Assembly (NCBI GenBank): GCA_947440715.1
Contig: CANETI010000143.1
Span: forward strand, 1 to 6,724
DNA from: Planctomycetota bacterium
GTDB taxonomy: Bacteria > Planctomycetota > UBA11346
Length of the DNA stretch: 6,724 nt
Direction: 5' to 3'
Shown: piece by piece, positions 1-5,369 of the stretch
Layout of the letters: each line of letters opens with the position of its first letter
Numbering within the stretch: position 1 is the first letter of the stretch
Program-made: the position numbers and the translations under genes
Notes under the pieces: generated by a model
Told to the model about the DNA's origin: nothing
Databases searched by the model: none
Seen by the model: the letters and a program-made list of their open reading frames with translations, nothing else

Positions 1-562
1 AACTCGCCAACATGGTATTAAGTGCCGTGTGTCCGCCGGTGGCAACGCCATAACCAACCGATGTAGGACAGGCAATAAGAGGAATATCAATTAAACCACC
101 AACAACAGATGGCAGTGCGCCATCCATGCCGGCGACCACGATGACCGCGACGCATTGGCGGATCGCGTCCAAATGCTTCATAATGCGGTGAATACCGGCA
201 ACTCCGCTATCATGGAAACGCTCGACGCGTACACCGCGCGCGGTCAAGGTGACGCTGGCTTCTTCGGCAACTGGCTCATCCGCTGTACCAGCACTGACGA
301 CAGCAACTGGCCCTAACGTGGGAGTTGGATGACCCAAACTAAAACAATGACTGCGTTGATGGCAAACCCCGTGTGGAAAAGCAGCGCCTAAAGCGGCCAA
401 AGCTTCTGGCGCCGCACGAGTCACCAGTACTTGTCCATGTGCTTCAATTAAATGCGTCGCTGCTCGTACGACTTCGGCGACGGTTTTGCCCAGACCAAAT
501 ACCACTTCGGGAAAACCTTGGCGGCGATGACGGTCGAAATCAAGATTAAGGGTATCGTTCAT
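1..562 (-). CDS. larB: LarB, NaAD carboxylase/hydrolase of nickel-pincer cofactor synthesis (C-terminus beyond window)
   Basis: I translated this frame by hand; it stays open from the ATG at 562-560 to the window edge (187 codons), so the 3' end is missing. Known family role: LarB, related to PurE (AIR carboxylase), carboxylates the pyridinium ring of nicotinic acid adenine dinucleotide and cleaves its phosphoanhydride, the first step in making the nickel-pincer nucleotide cofactor. Seen here: the family N-terminus (DFDRHRRQGFPEVVFGLGKT, about residues 8-27), then SAGTADEPVAEEA (90-102), DSGVAGIHRI (118-127), VAGMDGALPSVVGGL (143-157) and CPTSVGYG (165-172). Full-length LarB is about 250 residues, so roughly 60 are missing, including the NIDNGFGA-type end and probably the cysteine that attacks the substrate. 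The start overlaps the larE stop as ATGA (562-559), which implies translational coupling; no Shine-Dalgarno motif is visible. Family assignment is confident. Confidence 0.93.
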   Translation of the reverse strand, partial: MNDTLNLDFDRHRRQGFPEVVFGLGKTVAEVVRAATHLIEAHGQVLVTRAAPEALAALGAAFPHGVCHQRSHCFSLGHPTPTLGPVAVVSAGTADEPVAEEASVTLTARGVRVERFHDSGVAGIHRIMKHLDAIRQCVAVIVVAGMDGALPSVVGGLIDIPLIACPTSVGYGVATGGHTALNTMLAS

Positions 563-1443
563 GGAGTCCGCAAAGTTGAAGGAGCCTTGCTGAGCATGGC
601 ATTAAAGCCACCGCTCTTAAATCCGGCGAGATCAATGGTGACAGTCACATAGCCAATCGTTTGGAGTTCACTATTTATTTGGTTTCTCAGCGGCAATAAA
701 CGGGGGAGATCCGCTTCCGGCACTTCGATGCGGCATAAATATTTTTGTGCTGCACCAAGTGGTTCCCCACCAATGTGGTGATGGCGCGCACGGCAGACGG
801 GAAAACCAAGGCGTTTCAGCACGACTTCCGCCTGTTCAATCATACGTAGCCCAGCAACCGTGACGCGTTCACCATACGGCACCCGGCTCGACAGGCACGG
901 TTCCGCCGGACGATTCCATGTAGCCAGATCACGATCACGCGAACGTTCACGTACATCGACCTTGGTAAAACCAAGATCAGCTAATGGCCACTGTGCTCCC
1001 GCCTCGCGAGCTGCGACCATGCCTGGGCGATGGTCACCTAAATCATCGGCAATCGCACCAATTAATAAGGCCACCTCACCACGCGCCGACGCCGTGGCGC
1101 GAGCTAAACCCTGCATCGCCCGCATTAACGCGGACTTGCAGTGATAACAACGATTACCGTCGTTAACCAAATATTCTTCGTGAGAAAATTCATCGGTATT
1201 AACCACCACATGACGAATGCCGCGTTCACGACAAAATTCAGACGCTTCGGACAAACTACTGCGCGCCAAACTCGGACTGTCAGCAGTAACCGCTGTTACT
1301 CGCTCGCCCAACACCTGCCGCGCCACGTCGAGTAAATAACTCGAATCAACACCCGCACTAAACGCGACCATCGCCTGTGGCATCGCCGTCAGGACCTCAA
1401 TCAAGTGCTGTTCTTTATCAATCGCCGCTAGGGTCCCGTGCAT
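559..1443 (-). CDS. larE: LarE, ATP-dependent sacrificial sulfur transferase of nickel-pincer cofactor synthesis
   Basis: 294 residues, close to the usual LarE length. Known role: after adenylating the carboxylates of the LarB product with ATP, LarE transfers sulfur to them; the Lactobacillus plantarum enzyme sacrifices its own cysteine, others use an iron-sulfur cluster. Seen: a PP-loop FSAGVDSS (28-35; the usual motif is SGGVDS, so Ala replaces one Gly), RCYHCK (98-103), GAIADDLGDHRPG (129-141), and RPAEPCLSSRVPYGE (178-192), whose Cys183 sits where the sacrificial or cluster cysteine is found. RARHHH (218-223) precedes LCRIEV (236-241); the stretch between is longer than the short HG-type link I expect. 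Other cysteines: 71, 217, 237. The ATG at 1443 is the start because an in-frame TGA lies just upstream at 1458-1456. The upstream purine run GGAAAG is rather far for a good ribosome site. The stop overlaps larB by ATGA. Confidence 0.93.
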   Translation of the reverse strand: MHGTLAAIDKEQHLIEVLTAMPQAMVAFSAGVDSSYLLDVARQVLGERVTAVTADSPSLARSSLSEASEFCRERGIRHVVVNTDEFSHEEYLVNDGNRCYHCKSALMRAMQGLARATASARGEVALLIGAIADDLGDHRPGMVAAREAGAQWPLADLGFTKVDVRERSRDRDLATWNRPAEPCLSSRVPYGERVTVAGLRMIEQAEVVLKRLGFPVCRARHHHIGGEPLGAAQKYLCRIEVPEADLPRLLPLRNQINSELQTIGYVTVTIDLAGFKSGGFNAMLSKAPSTLRTP

Positions 1444-1555
1444 GGGCGCGCATGATCAGCTTTCCGTCCATGAGGCAATGGGGGGCTTATGTGAACGTGA
1501 ACAACGGCATGGTCCCCTGCGGGGGGAATATCCCAATTAATGTCGGTTTCGCGAA
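1444..1555 (-). other. 112-base gap and possible leader before larE
   Basis: Non-coding stretch between the membrane-protein stop and the larE start; no gene recognised on either strand. Read as minus-strand RNA it has a C-run (plus-strand 1521-1526) that can pair either with upstream GGGA (1534-1531, hairpin GGGATATTCCC) or with downstream GGGG (1517-1514, hairpin CCCCGCAGGGG). Both stems are only 4 bp and no U-run follows, so it is not a standard terminator. A separate larE promoter could lie here, but I cannot point to convincing -35/-10 boxes. Whether larE is transcribed through from rarA is open. Confidence 0.3.
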
Positions 1556-2233
1556 TTAAGAATTATCTGGCTTATGGTGCGAGCGCCATTGCACCCAGGA
1601 ACCAGCTGGGACGGTGATCATTCCGACCAGGACGGTGAGTAAGATGCGTTCACCGAGGTTTATTGGTTGGCATAAAATGAGCATACCCGCAGCGATGCCG
1701 ATAAAGCCGATAAAGACGGTTTGAATAATGGCGGCGATGGGGGCAAGGCGCCAGCCAAGGATACCGCCGATGAGTGCGCCAGCTCCGCCGGCAATTAATG
1801 CGGCGAGCGGAATGTTGGGCGCTGCGAATTGCAGTAAATGAAATCCGGCGATCCATCCGAGGCCAATGAATTGCACGGTGAAAATCAGACTAAAAAGAAA
1901 CCAACCGAAAAAACCAGCTAAAATCCCAGTGCTGATGGCCGCGACCCATGCCCAGTTTGCGGCGGTACGATCGATGAGCGTGAATAAAACCGCCGCACCA
2001 ACCACGCCAGCAGTTGATAAAGCCGAAAGCCAGCGAATTAACCACCAACCAATTAATAATATTGGCAGCGATATTAGGATAAGAGCAATCCCGTAGGCGC
2101 TGGGCTGATGTTGTAAGGTAGTGATATTGAGGACAGGCTGAGCGGTGGTTTCAGCACTGAATAAAACCGGCATGGAGATGGCAAAGCAGCAACTGAGGTG
2201 TAAAAGTTTTTGACTGCCACCAAGCCAGTTCAT
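1556..2233 (-). CDS. Polytopic membrane protein of unknown function with probable signal peptide
   Basis: 225 residues from the ATG at 2233-2231, chosen because it overlaps the rarA stop (2232-2230) as ATGA; an in-frame start 10 codons earlier (2263) would lie deeper inside rarA and is less likely. Seen: an N-terminal hydrophobic stretch ending near SAETTAQP (26-33) that resembles a cleavable signal peptide; a short polar segment (34-45); then about six or seven membrane spans near 47-66, 70-87, 95-118, 120-137, 142-160, 164-188 and 197-214, several glycine-rich (AALIAGGAGALIGGILGW, 144-161). The tail RSHHKPDNS is polar and basic. This arrangement of short Gly/Ala-rich helices after a signal peptide resembles the DUF4203/TMEM198-like group, but I assign it only tentatively. 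No catalytic motif is visible. Coupling to rarA suggests co-expression, not necessarily a shared function. Confidence 0.8.
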   Translation of the reverse strand: MNWLGGSQKLLHLSCCFAISMPVLFSAETTAQPVLNITTLQHQPSAYGIALILISLPILLIGWWLIRWLSALSTAGVVGAAVLFTLIDRTAANWAWVAAISTGILAGFFGWFLFSLIFTVQFIGLGWIAGFHLLQFAAPNIPLAALIAGGAGALIGGILGWRLAPIAAIIQTVFIGFIGIAAGMLILCQPINLGERILLTVLVGMITVPAGSWVQWRSHHKPDNS

Positions 2234-3507
2234 GCGCGTGGTTTCCGGCGCGCTTCCCACCACGCTAAGCGCTTAGCGATGTCTTTCTCAAAACCAAATT
2301 CTCCTGGGACATAAAAATGCTGTCCCAGTAAAACATCGGGTAAACATTGTTGTCCAGCGTAATGATCCGGGGCGTCGTGATCGTAGACGTAGCCCTGTTT
2401 ATAACCCAGTTCTGCCATTAATTGGGTTGGCGCATTGCGTAAAAATAACGGCACCGTTGCCCCAGGATGGGCGCGTACTGCTTCGGCGGCTTTGAAATAA
2501 CTTTTGGTCGTATTTGATTTCGGGGCTGTGGCGCAGGCGATGGTTGCTTGGGTGAGCGGGTAAACGGCTTCGGGTAAACCAATATGTTCGACGGCAGTCA
2601 TGGCCGCGGTGCAGGTGGATAACACTTGTGGGTCAGCCAGGCCGACATCTTCACTGGCGAAAATAACAATACGCCGGGCAATAAAGCGCGGATCTTCACC
2701 TGCTTCGACTTGGCGGGCAAGATAATAAAGCGCGGCTTGCACATCGCTGGCGCGCATGCTTTTAATAAATGCACTGGCGACATCGTAATGTTGTTCGCCA
2801 TCGCTGTCGTGATCGCTCACCGGACTAGCGGCAACTTGGGCGATGGTGGCGGCATCAATCGGATCTGGTCGGCACAGTGCCCATGCGCCTTCTAACATCA
2901 CTAATAACCGTCGACCGTCACCCGCAGAAAAACGTAATAACGGATCACGGGCATTATCGGCGATACATAACCCAGGCAAACCATCAGCGTGCGTGGCAGC
3001 GCGGGTAATTAACGCATCGAGTGCTGCCGCATCTAAACCAATTAATTGAAAGACGCGGCAACGTGACAACAGCGCGCGGTTGACGGAAAAACTCGGATTT
3101 TCAGTAGTCGCGCCGACTAACAGCACGGTGCCAGCTTCCACGTGCGGAAGCAGTGCATCTTGTTGTGCTTTATTAAAACGATGAATCTCATCGATGAATA
3201 ATAATGTCCGTTGACCGAGTGCGGCGCATTTTGCGGCTTCGTCAATTAATTTACGTAATTCAGGAACGCCGCCCAATACCGCGCTAAATGGCGTAAAGCG
3301 CAGATTTAAACGTTCGGCCAACAATCGCGCCATGGTGGTTTTGCCACAGCCAGGGGGACCCCATAATAACACGCTGGGCAGGTGTCCTGCGGCCAATAAA
3401 CGCGTGAGAATACCAGTTGGTCCTAATAATTGCGGCTGACCAACCACTTCTTCTAAAGTTGCGGGACGAATCCGTTCGGGTAATGGCAAGGGATTAGGCA
3501 CGACCAC
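2230..3507 (-). CDS. rarA: RarA/MgsA replication-associated recombination AAA+ ATPase
   Basis: 425 residues, typical of the RarA/Mgs1/WRNIP1 family. Known role: a tetrameric cytoplasmic AAA+ ATPase related to clamp-loader subunits that acts at stalled replication forks and single-strand gaps with SSB. Seen: N-terminal PLPERIRPATLEEVVGQ (8-24); Walker A GPPGCGKTT (50-58); Walker B LLFIDEIHRFNKAQQDALLP (102-121); sensor-1 GATTENPSF (132-140); arginine-finger region SRCRVF (148-153); then the family C-terminal part with RIVIFASEDVGLADP, APKSNTTKSYFKA and LGYKQGYVYDHD. All key residues appear intact. The start is a GTG (3507-3505): an in-frame TAA lies 15 bases further upstream with no ATG between, and a second GTG at 3501 is a possible alternative. 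No clear Shine-Dalgarno motif precedes it. The stop overlaps the membrane-protein start by ATGA, so rarA heads the minus-strand gene group. Confidence 0.96.
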   Translation of the reverse strand: MVVPNPLPLPERIRPATLEEVVGQPQLLGPTGILTRLLAAGHLPSVLLWGPPGCGKTTMARLLAERLNLRFTPFSAVLGGVPELRKLIDEAAKCAALGQRTLLFIDEIHRFNKAQQDALLPHVEAGTVLLVGATTENPSFSVNRALLSRCRVFQLIGLDAAALDALITRAATHADGLPGLCIADNARDPLLRFSAGDGRRLLVMLEGAWALCRPDPIDAATIAQVAASPVSDHDSDGEQHYDVASAFIKSMRASDVQAALYYLARQVEAGEDPRFIARRIVIFASEDVGLADPQVLSTCTAAMTAVEHIGLPEAVYPLTQATIACATAPKSNTTKSYFKAAEAVRAHPGATVPLFLRNAPTQLMAELGYKQGYVYDHDAPDHYAGQQCLPDVLLGQHFYVPGEFGFEKDIAKRLAWWEARRKPRA

Positions 3508-3570
3508 AGCGTAGGCCGTCGTTTACAATTGCGAATGGTGAGATCTCAGCGGGAGATTCCAAGAAAACGC

Positions 3571-3820
3571 ATGATTGAAATCTTAGAGTTTGGGTCGGCT
3601 TCACTTTGGCAATTGAAGCGACCAAACATAGATTTCGTATCTAATTGCCACGGGGTTGTGGGGGAGGTAGCCCAACAAAAAGAGTAACAGCGAACCGACA
3701 AGCGCGAAACTTTGGATCCGGCTCGGTGGTCAAATTATCTTAAATGATGACCTGAAAGAGAAGATCAAATCGATAAATGATGAATTAGTCTTTAATGTAA
3801 TAAGTGAATTTCAGCCATAG
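3571..3820 (+). pseudogene. Possible small gene broken by a frameshift (speculative)
   Basis: An ATG at 3571 opens a 38-codon frame (MIEILEFGSASLWQLKRP, ending EVAQQKE) that stops with TAA at 3685-3687. In the next frame, an open stretch from 3671 to a TAG at 3818-3820 reads SAKLWIRLGGQIILNDDL, then KEKIKSINDELVFNVISEFQP, with ordinary protein-like composition but no start codon of its own. One +1 shift near the A-run at 3677-3681 (or one surplus base there) would join them into a protein of about 82 residues. GGGAGA at 3551-3556 is too far from the ATG to be a good ribosome site. I do not recognise the family. Frames this short also arise by chance, and minus-strand frames overlap, so confidence is low. 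Confidence 0.22.
3607..3650. repeat. Inverted repeat TGGCAATT/AATTGCCA with a nested hairpin
   Basis: TGGCAATT (3607-3614) is perfectly complementary to AATTGCCA (3643-3650) across a 28-base spacer. Inside, TAGAT (3629-3633) and ATCTA (3639-3643) form a second 5-bp stem around TTCGT, sharing one base with the outer arm. No T-run follows on either strand, so it is not a standard terminator. It may be an operator-like site or RNA fold upstream of rarA, or chance. Confidence 0.35.
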
Positions 3821-3893
3821 CGGACGAGATACCCATTACTTAATTCGTCGAAGGAGTCTGTGCTTTATTTGTCATCTCACTTTGTTCACTCTG

Positions 3894-3917
3894 GTGCGGA
3901 TGAAATTACTTCCGCAC
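3894..3917. repeat. Perfect 7-bp stem-loop around the DUF1573 gene stop codon
   Basis: GTGCGGA (3894-3900) pairs perfectly with TCCGCAC (3911-3917), and the DUF1573 gene stop codon (3908-3906) falls in the 10-base loop. On the minus strand the stem is followed by CAGAGTGAAC, not a U-run, so it does not look like an intrinsic terminator. It might still protect the 3' end of the mRNA. Confidence 0.35.
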
Positions 3918-4538
3918 GCTGCCGAATACCCGCATCGTACGGCCAAGGTCGGTGCGAATGGTGAACATGACGTTGGTTGCCTCGGTGGTTGCGGCAGGAT
4001 TTACCGCGATCACCCAGGTGCCATCGTCGTGATGGTATAGTTTCCCGGTGATGGCAGTCGAAGAGGCGACGACTTCAATTGGACTTTCATTAACTCCCGT
4101 TGGGAAGGTAAAGGTGGCGACTTGTTCATTGTTTGGACCGCCAACGGTCCAATAGAGGAAGGTGGGGCTGACGGTGGGAGCTTCGGCTAATTGGGCGCGC
4201 AGGCGCAGCAGAATCATCGCTCCCTGGTCATAATAGACTTGAATAGTTTTATCCTGTAATCCACCCAGGCCGGTGAGGTCAAATTCGACCGCTATTTCTC
4301 CGCGCTCATTTGGTTCGTAGGACTTTTTTTCAAGTGTCGTGGTGGTGCAGCCGCAGGAGGCGTCGATGTTGGTGATGGTTAGCGTGGTGCTTCCCGTATT
4401 GTGAAAAGCAAAGCGTGCTGACAGCGACTTTGCCCCTGGGGTGGGGGTGAGATCGATGGTTTCAGCGGTAAATTGCAATTGCGCGGCAAATAGCGGACCG
4501 CAGCCCAGGTAGCAGAGGAATATCAGGAGCCAGCGCAT
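3906..4538 (-). CDS. Secreted DUF1573-domain protein
   Basis: 210 residues from the ATG at 4538, chosen because it starts straight into a signal peptide (MRWLLIFLCYLGCGPLFA, cleavage likely before AAQ or AQ near residue 19). A GTG ten codons upstream (4568) would only add a polar tail, and neither start has a Shine-Dalgarno motif. Seen: an immunoglobulin-like DUF1573 domain at about 21-118 with ARFAFHNTGSTTLTITNI (41-58) followed directly by the family hallmark SCGCTT (61-66), then a GEIAVEFDLTGLGG strand and turn (80-93). Residues 120-210 look like a second beta-rich domain without the Cys motif. DUF1573 proteins are exported; their function is not established, and the SCGCTT cysteines have been discussed as disulfide or metal sites. 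A lipoprotein reading through YLGC is weaker because Tyr occupies the -3 position. Divergent from ruvA; the 89-base gap must serve both. Confidence 0.85.
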   Translation of the reverse strand: MRWLLIFLCYLGCGPLFAAQLQFTAETIDLTPTPGAKSLSARFAFHNTGSTTLTITNIDASCGCTTTTLEKKSYEPNERGEIAVEFDLTGLGGLQDKTIQVYYDQGAMILLRLRAQLAEAPTVSPTFLYWTVGGPNNEQVATFTFPTGVNESPIEVVASSTAITGKLYHHDDGTWVIAVNPAATTEATNVMFTIRTDLGRTMRVFGSVRK

Positions 4539-4627
4539 GGTCAGGAGGCTAGCGCACTTTTGTAACACGACGAGGGGGGCAAAATTCGCTTCTTCAAAAG
4601 CACGATAAGTACAGCAGGATCCCAGAC
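4539..4627. promoter_or_regulatory. Divergent intergenic region of the DUF1573 gene and ruvA
   Basis: This 89-base gap must contain both promoters because the two genes are transcribed away from each other. No box pair is convincing: TTGTAA (about 4560-4565) with a 17-base spacer to AATTCG is the best on the plus strand and is poor. AGCAGGA (4613-4619) is a modest ribosome site for ruvA. A run of six G residues (4574-4579) stands out. No SOS-box-like CTG-N10-CAG site was seen, although ruvA is LexA-controlled in some bacteria. Confidence 0.45.
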
Positions 4628-5224
4628 ATGTACGATTTCTTACGCGGTACGGTGGCGAATCTTGATACCAGTGGGCGTTTGAGCTTAGAGGTTGGCGGCG
4701 TGGGTTATTCGCTGCGTATTAGCGAACAGACTCGTTCACGCATTCCGTTGGATGGCAGTATAGTTTTAGTCTATGTCCGATTAGTGGTGCGCGATGACGA
4801 TTTAATTTTATTTGGCTTTTATGACCCGGCTGAACGCGGCGCTTTTGATTTATTGACCTCGGTGCAGCAAGTGGGTCCGACGTTGGCGATGCAGGTGTTG
4901 TCTGACCTTGGTGTTGGTGAATTACGTTGTGTGTTGATGGCCCGCGATGTGGCGCGACTGCGAAAAATTAAAGGCGTTGGGCCCAAAACGGCTGACCGCA
5001 TCGCTTTAGAATTGGCCGATAAAGTCGAACGTATTCCAGCTCCATTAACACTGACCGATGCCGCAAGTCCAAAGACCGGTTCAGCAGCCATTGATGAGGC
5101 GCATCGCGCGCTCGTGGTGTTAGGCTTTTCAGCGAAAGATGCAGCTGATGCCTTGGCAAAAACCGTGCGGCCTGGATTGGATTCAGAAACGCTCTTACGT
5201 GGGGCGTTGAGTTTATTACGGTAA
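4628..5224 (+). CDS. ruvA: RuvA, Holliday-junction-binding subunit of the RuvAB branch-migration complex
   Basis: 198 residues, full length (E. coli RuvA has 203). Known role: RuvA tetramers hold the four-way junction and load RuvB hexamers, which drive branch migration; RuvC then cuts. Seen: N-terminal OB-fold domain beginning MYDFLRGTVA (1-10) with VVRDDDLILFGFYDPAERGAF (53-73, the acidic-pin and ER..F region); first helix-hairpin-helix SVQQVGPTLAMQVLS (78-92); second IKGVGPKTADRIALEL (114-129); a Pro/Ala/Thr-rich linker (about 136-151); and C-terminal RuvB-binding domain III (about 152-198, EAHRALVVLGFSAKDA). The first hairpin deviates from the usual GVGPK: it reads QVGPT, losing one Gly and the Lys, while the second is canonical. 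The ATG at 4628 has AGGA 9 bases upstream. It is the only gene on the plus strand here; ruvB and ruvC are not adjacent. Confidence 0.96.
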   Translation: MYDFLRGTVANLDTSGRLSLEVGGVGYSLRISEQTRSRIPLDGSIVLVYVRLVVRDDDLILFGFYDPAERGAFDLLTSVQQVGPTLAMQVLSDLGVGELRCVLMARDVARLRKIKGVGPKTADRIALELADKVERIPAPLTLTDAASPKTGSAAIDEAHRALVVLGFSAKDAADALAKTVRPGLDSETLLRGALSLLR

Positions 5225-5254
5225 TATTTTCCCAAAAAAAATGGGAAAAATATT
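5223..5254 (+). terminator. Stem-loop at the ruvA stop codon, probable terminator
   Basis: The ruvA stop codon begins a 12-bp stem: AATATTTTCCCA (5223-5234) pairs with TGGGAAAAATATT (5242-5254), one A bulged, around a loop of seven A residues. No long T-run follows on the plus strand (TCTTTACC), so termination may be inefficient or need the stem-loops that follow. The arm is A/T-rich, and it could also act on minus-strand transcripts arriving from the kelch gene. Confidence 0.6.
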
Positions 5255-5271
5255 CTTTACCAATTTCAATC

Positions 5272-5299
5272 GTTCTTATGAATAAAAAACCATAAGAAT
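5272..5299. terminator. Second stem-loop in the ruvA/kelch gap
   Basis: TTCTTATG (5273-5280) pairs perfectly with CATAAGAA (5291-5298), extended by one G-T wobble, around a 10-base A-rich loop AATAAAAAAC. No T-run follows on the plus strand; on the minus strand the loop is T-rich but the bases after the stem are not. Its place between convergent genes suggests a termination or mRNA-end role. Confidence 0.45.
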
Positions 5300-5300
5300 C

Positions 5301-5323
5301 GCGTAATAAATCGGAAATTACGC
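5301..5323 (+). terminator. Third stem-loop in the ruvA/kelch gap
   Basis: GCGTAAT (5301-5307) pairs perfectly with ATTACGC (5317-5323) around a 9-base loop. On the plus strand it is followed by CTTTATAAATT, a modest T-rich tail, so it is the best-placed of the three for ruvA read-through. It starts two bases after the second stem-loop ends. Confidence 0.45.
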
Positions 5324-5369
5324 CTTTATAAATTCATTGGTCGGCGACGCCGGTAAGGCCCTTGTTTAA

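Larger units (their letters stand above)
3508..3905. other. 398-base gene-free stretch between DUF1573 gene and rarA
   Basis: No recognised gene. It must carry the rarA promoter on the minus strand, but no convincing -35/-10 pair stands out. It contains a 10-bp perfect palindrome TGAGATCTCA (3539-3548), an 8-bp inverted repeat around 3607-3650, two short plus-strand frames that look like one broken gene (3571-3820), and two open minus-strand frames without a good start (3549-3734, 62 codons; 3601-3729, 42 codons). The part from about 3730 to 3900 is noticeably AT-rich compared with the flanking genes. The stretch may be a decayed insertion, a structured RNA or repeat, or plain spacer; the sequence alone does not decide. 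Confidence 0.5.

Noticed and set aside
860..1335. Several plus-strand open frames of 60-94 codons across larE
   Set aside because: They are antisense to larE, whose motifs are clear; their products are Arg/Pro/His-rich and recognise no family.
2234..2263. Longer start for the membrane protein (10 extra codons)
   Set aside because: The extension is polar, would spoil the signal-peptide start, and would overlap rarA by 34 bases instead of the neat ATGA overlap.
2598..3049. Open frames of 67-89 codons overlapping rarA on both strands
   Set aside because: They lie inside rarA in other frames and show no domain or start-site support.
3539..3548. Perfect 10-bp palindrome TGAGATCTCA upstream of rarA
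   Set aside because: Several 10-bp palindromes are expected by chance in a window of this length, and it matches no operator I know.
3607..3700. Integron attC-like site suggested by inverted repeats and AAC motifs
   Set aside because: No paired GTTRRRY/RYYYAAC core sites in the proper arrangement, and no integrase or cassette structure nearby.
3601..3729. Minus-strand 42-codon frame with a hydrophobic run (SLLLFLLGYLPHNPVA)
   Set aside because: It looks like a membrane segment but has no start codon or ribosome site and shares its bases with other open frames. It is kept only as part of the unexplained region.
3804..4040. Plus-strand 78-codon frame covering the end of the DUF1573 gene
   Set aside because: Most of it is antisense to the DUF1573 coding region, and its composition (His/Cys/Arg-rich) is typical of a shadow frame.
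4539..4627. LexA/SOS box or clear sigma-70 promoter for ruvA
   Set aside because: No CTG-N10-CAG-like site, and no -35/-10 pair with acceptable matches and spacing.
4819..5235. 138-codon open frame antisense to ruvA
   Set aside because: It lies within ruvA on the other strand, and its product is Ser/Ala/Arg/Asn-rich without any motif; ruvA is certain here.
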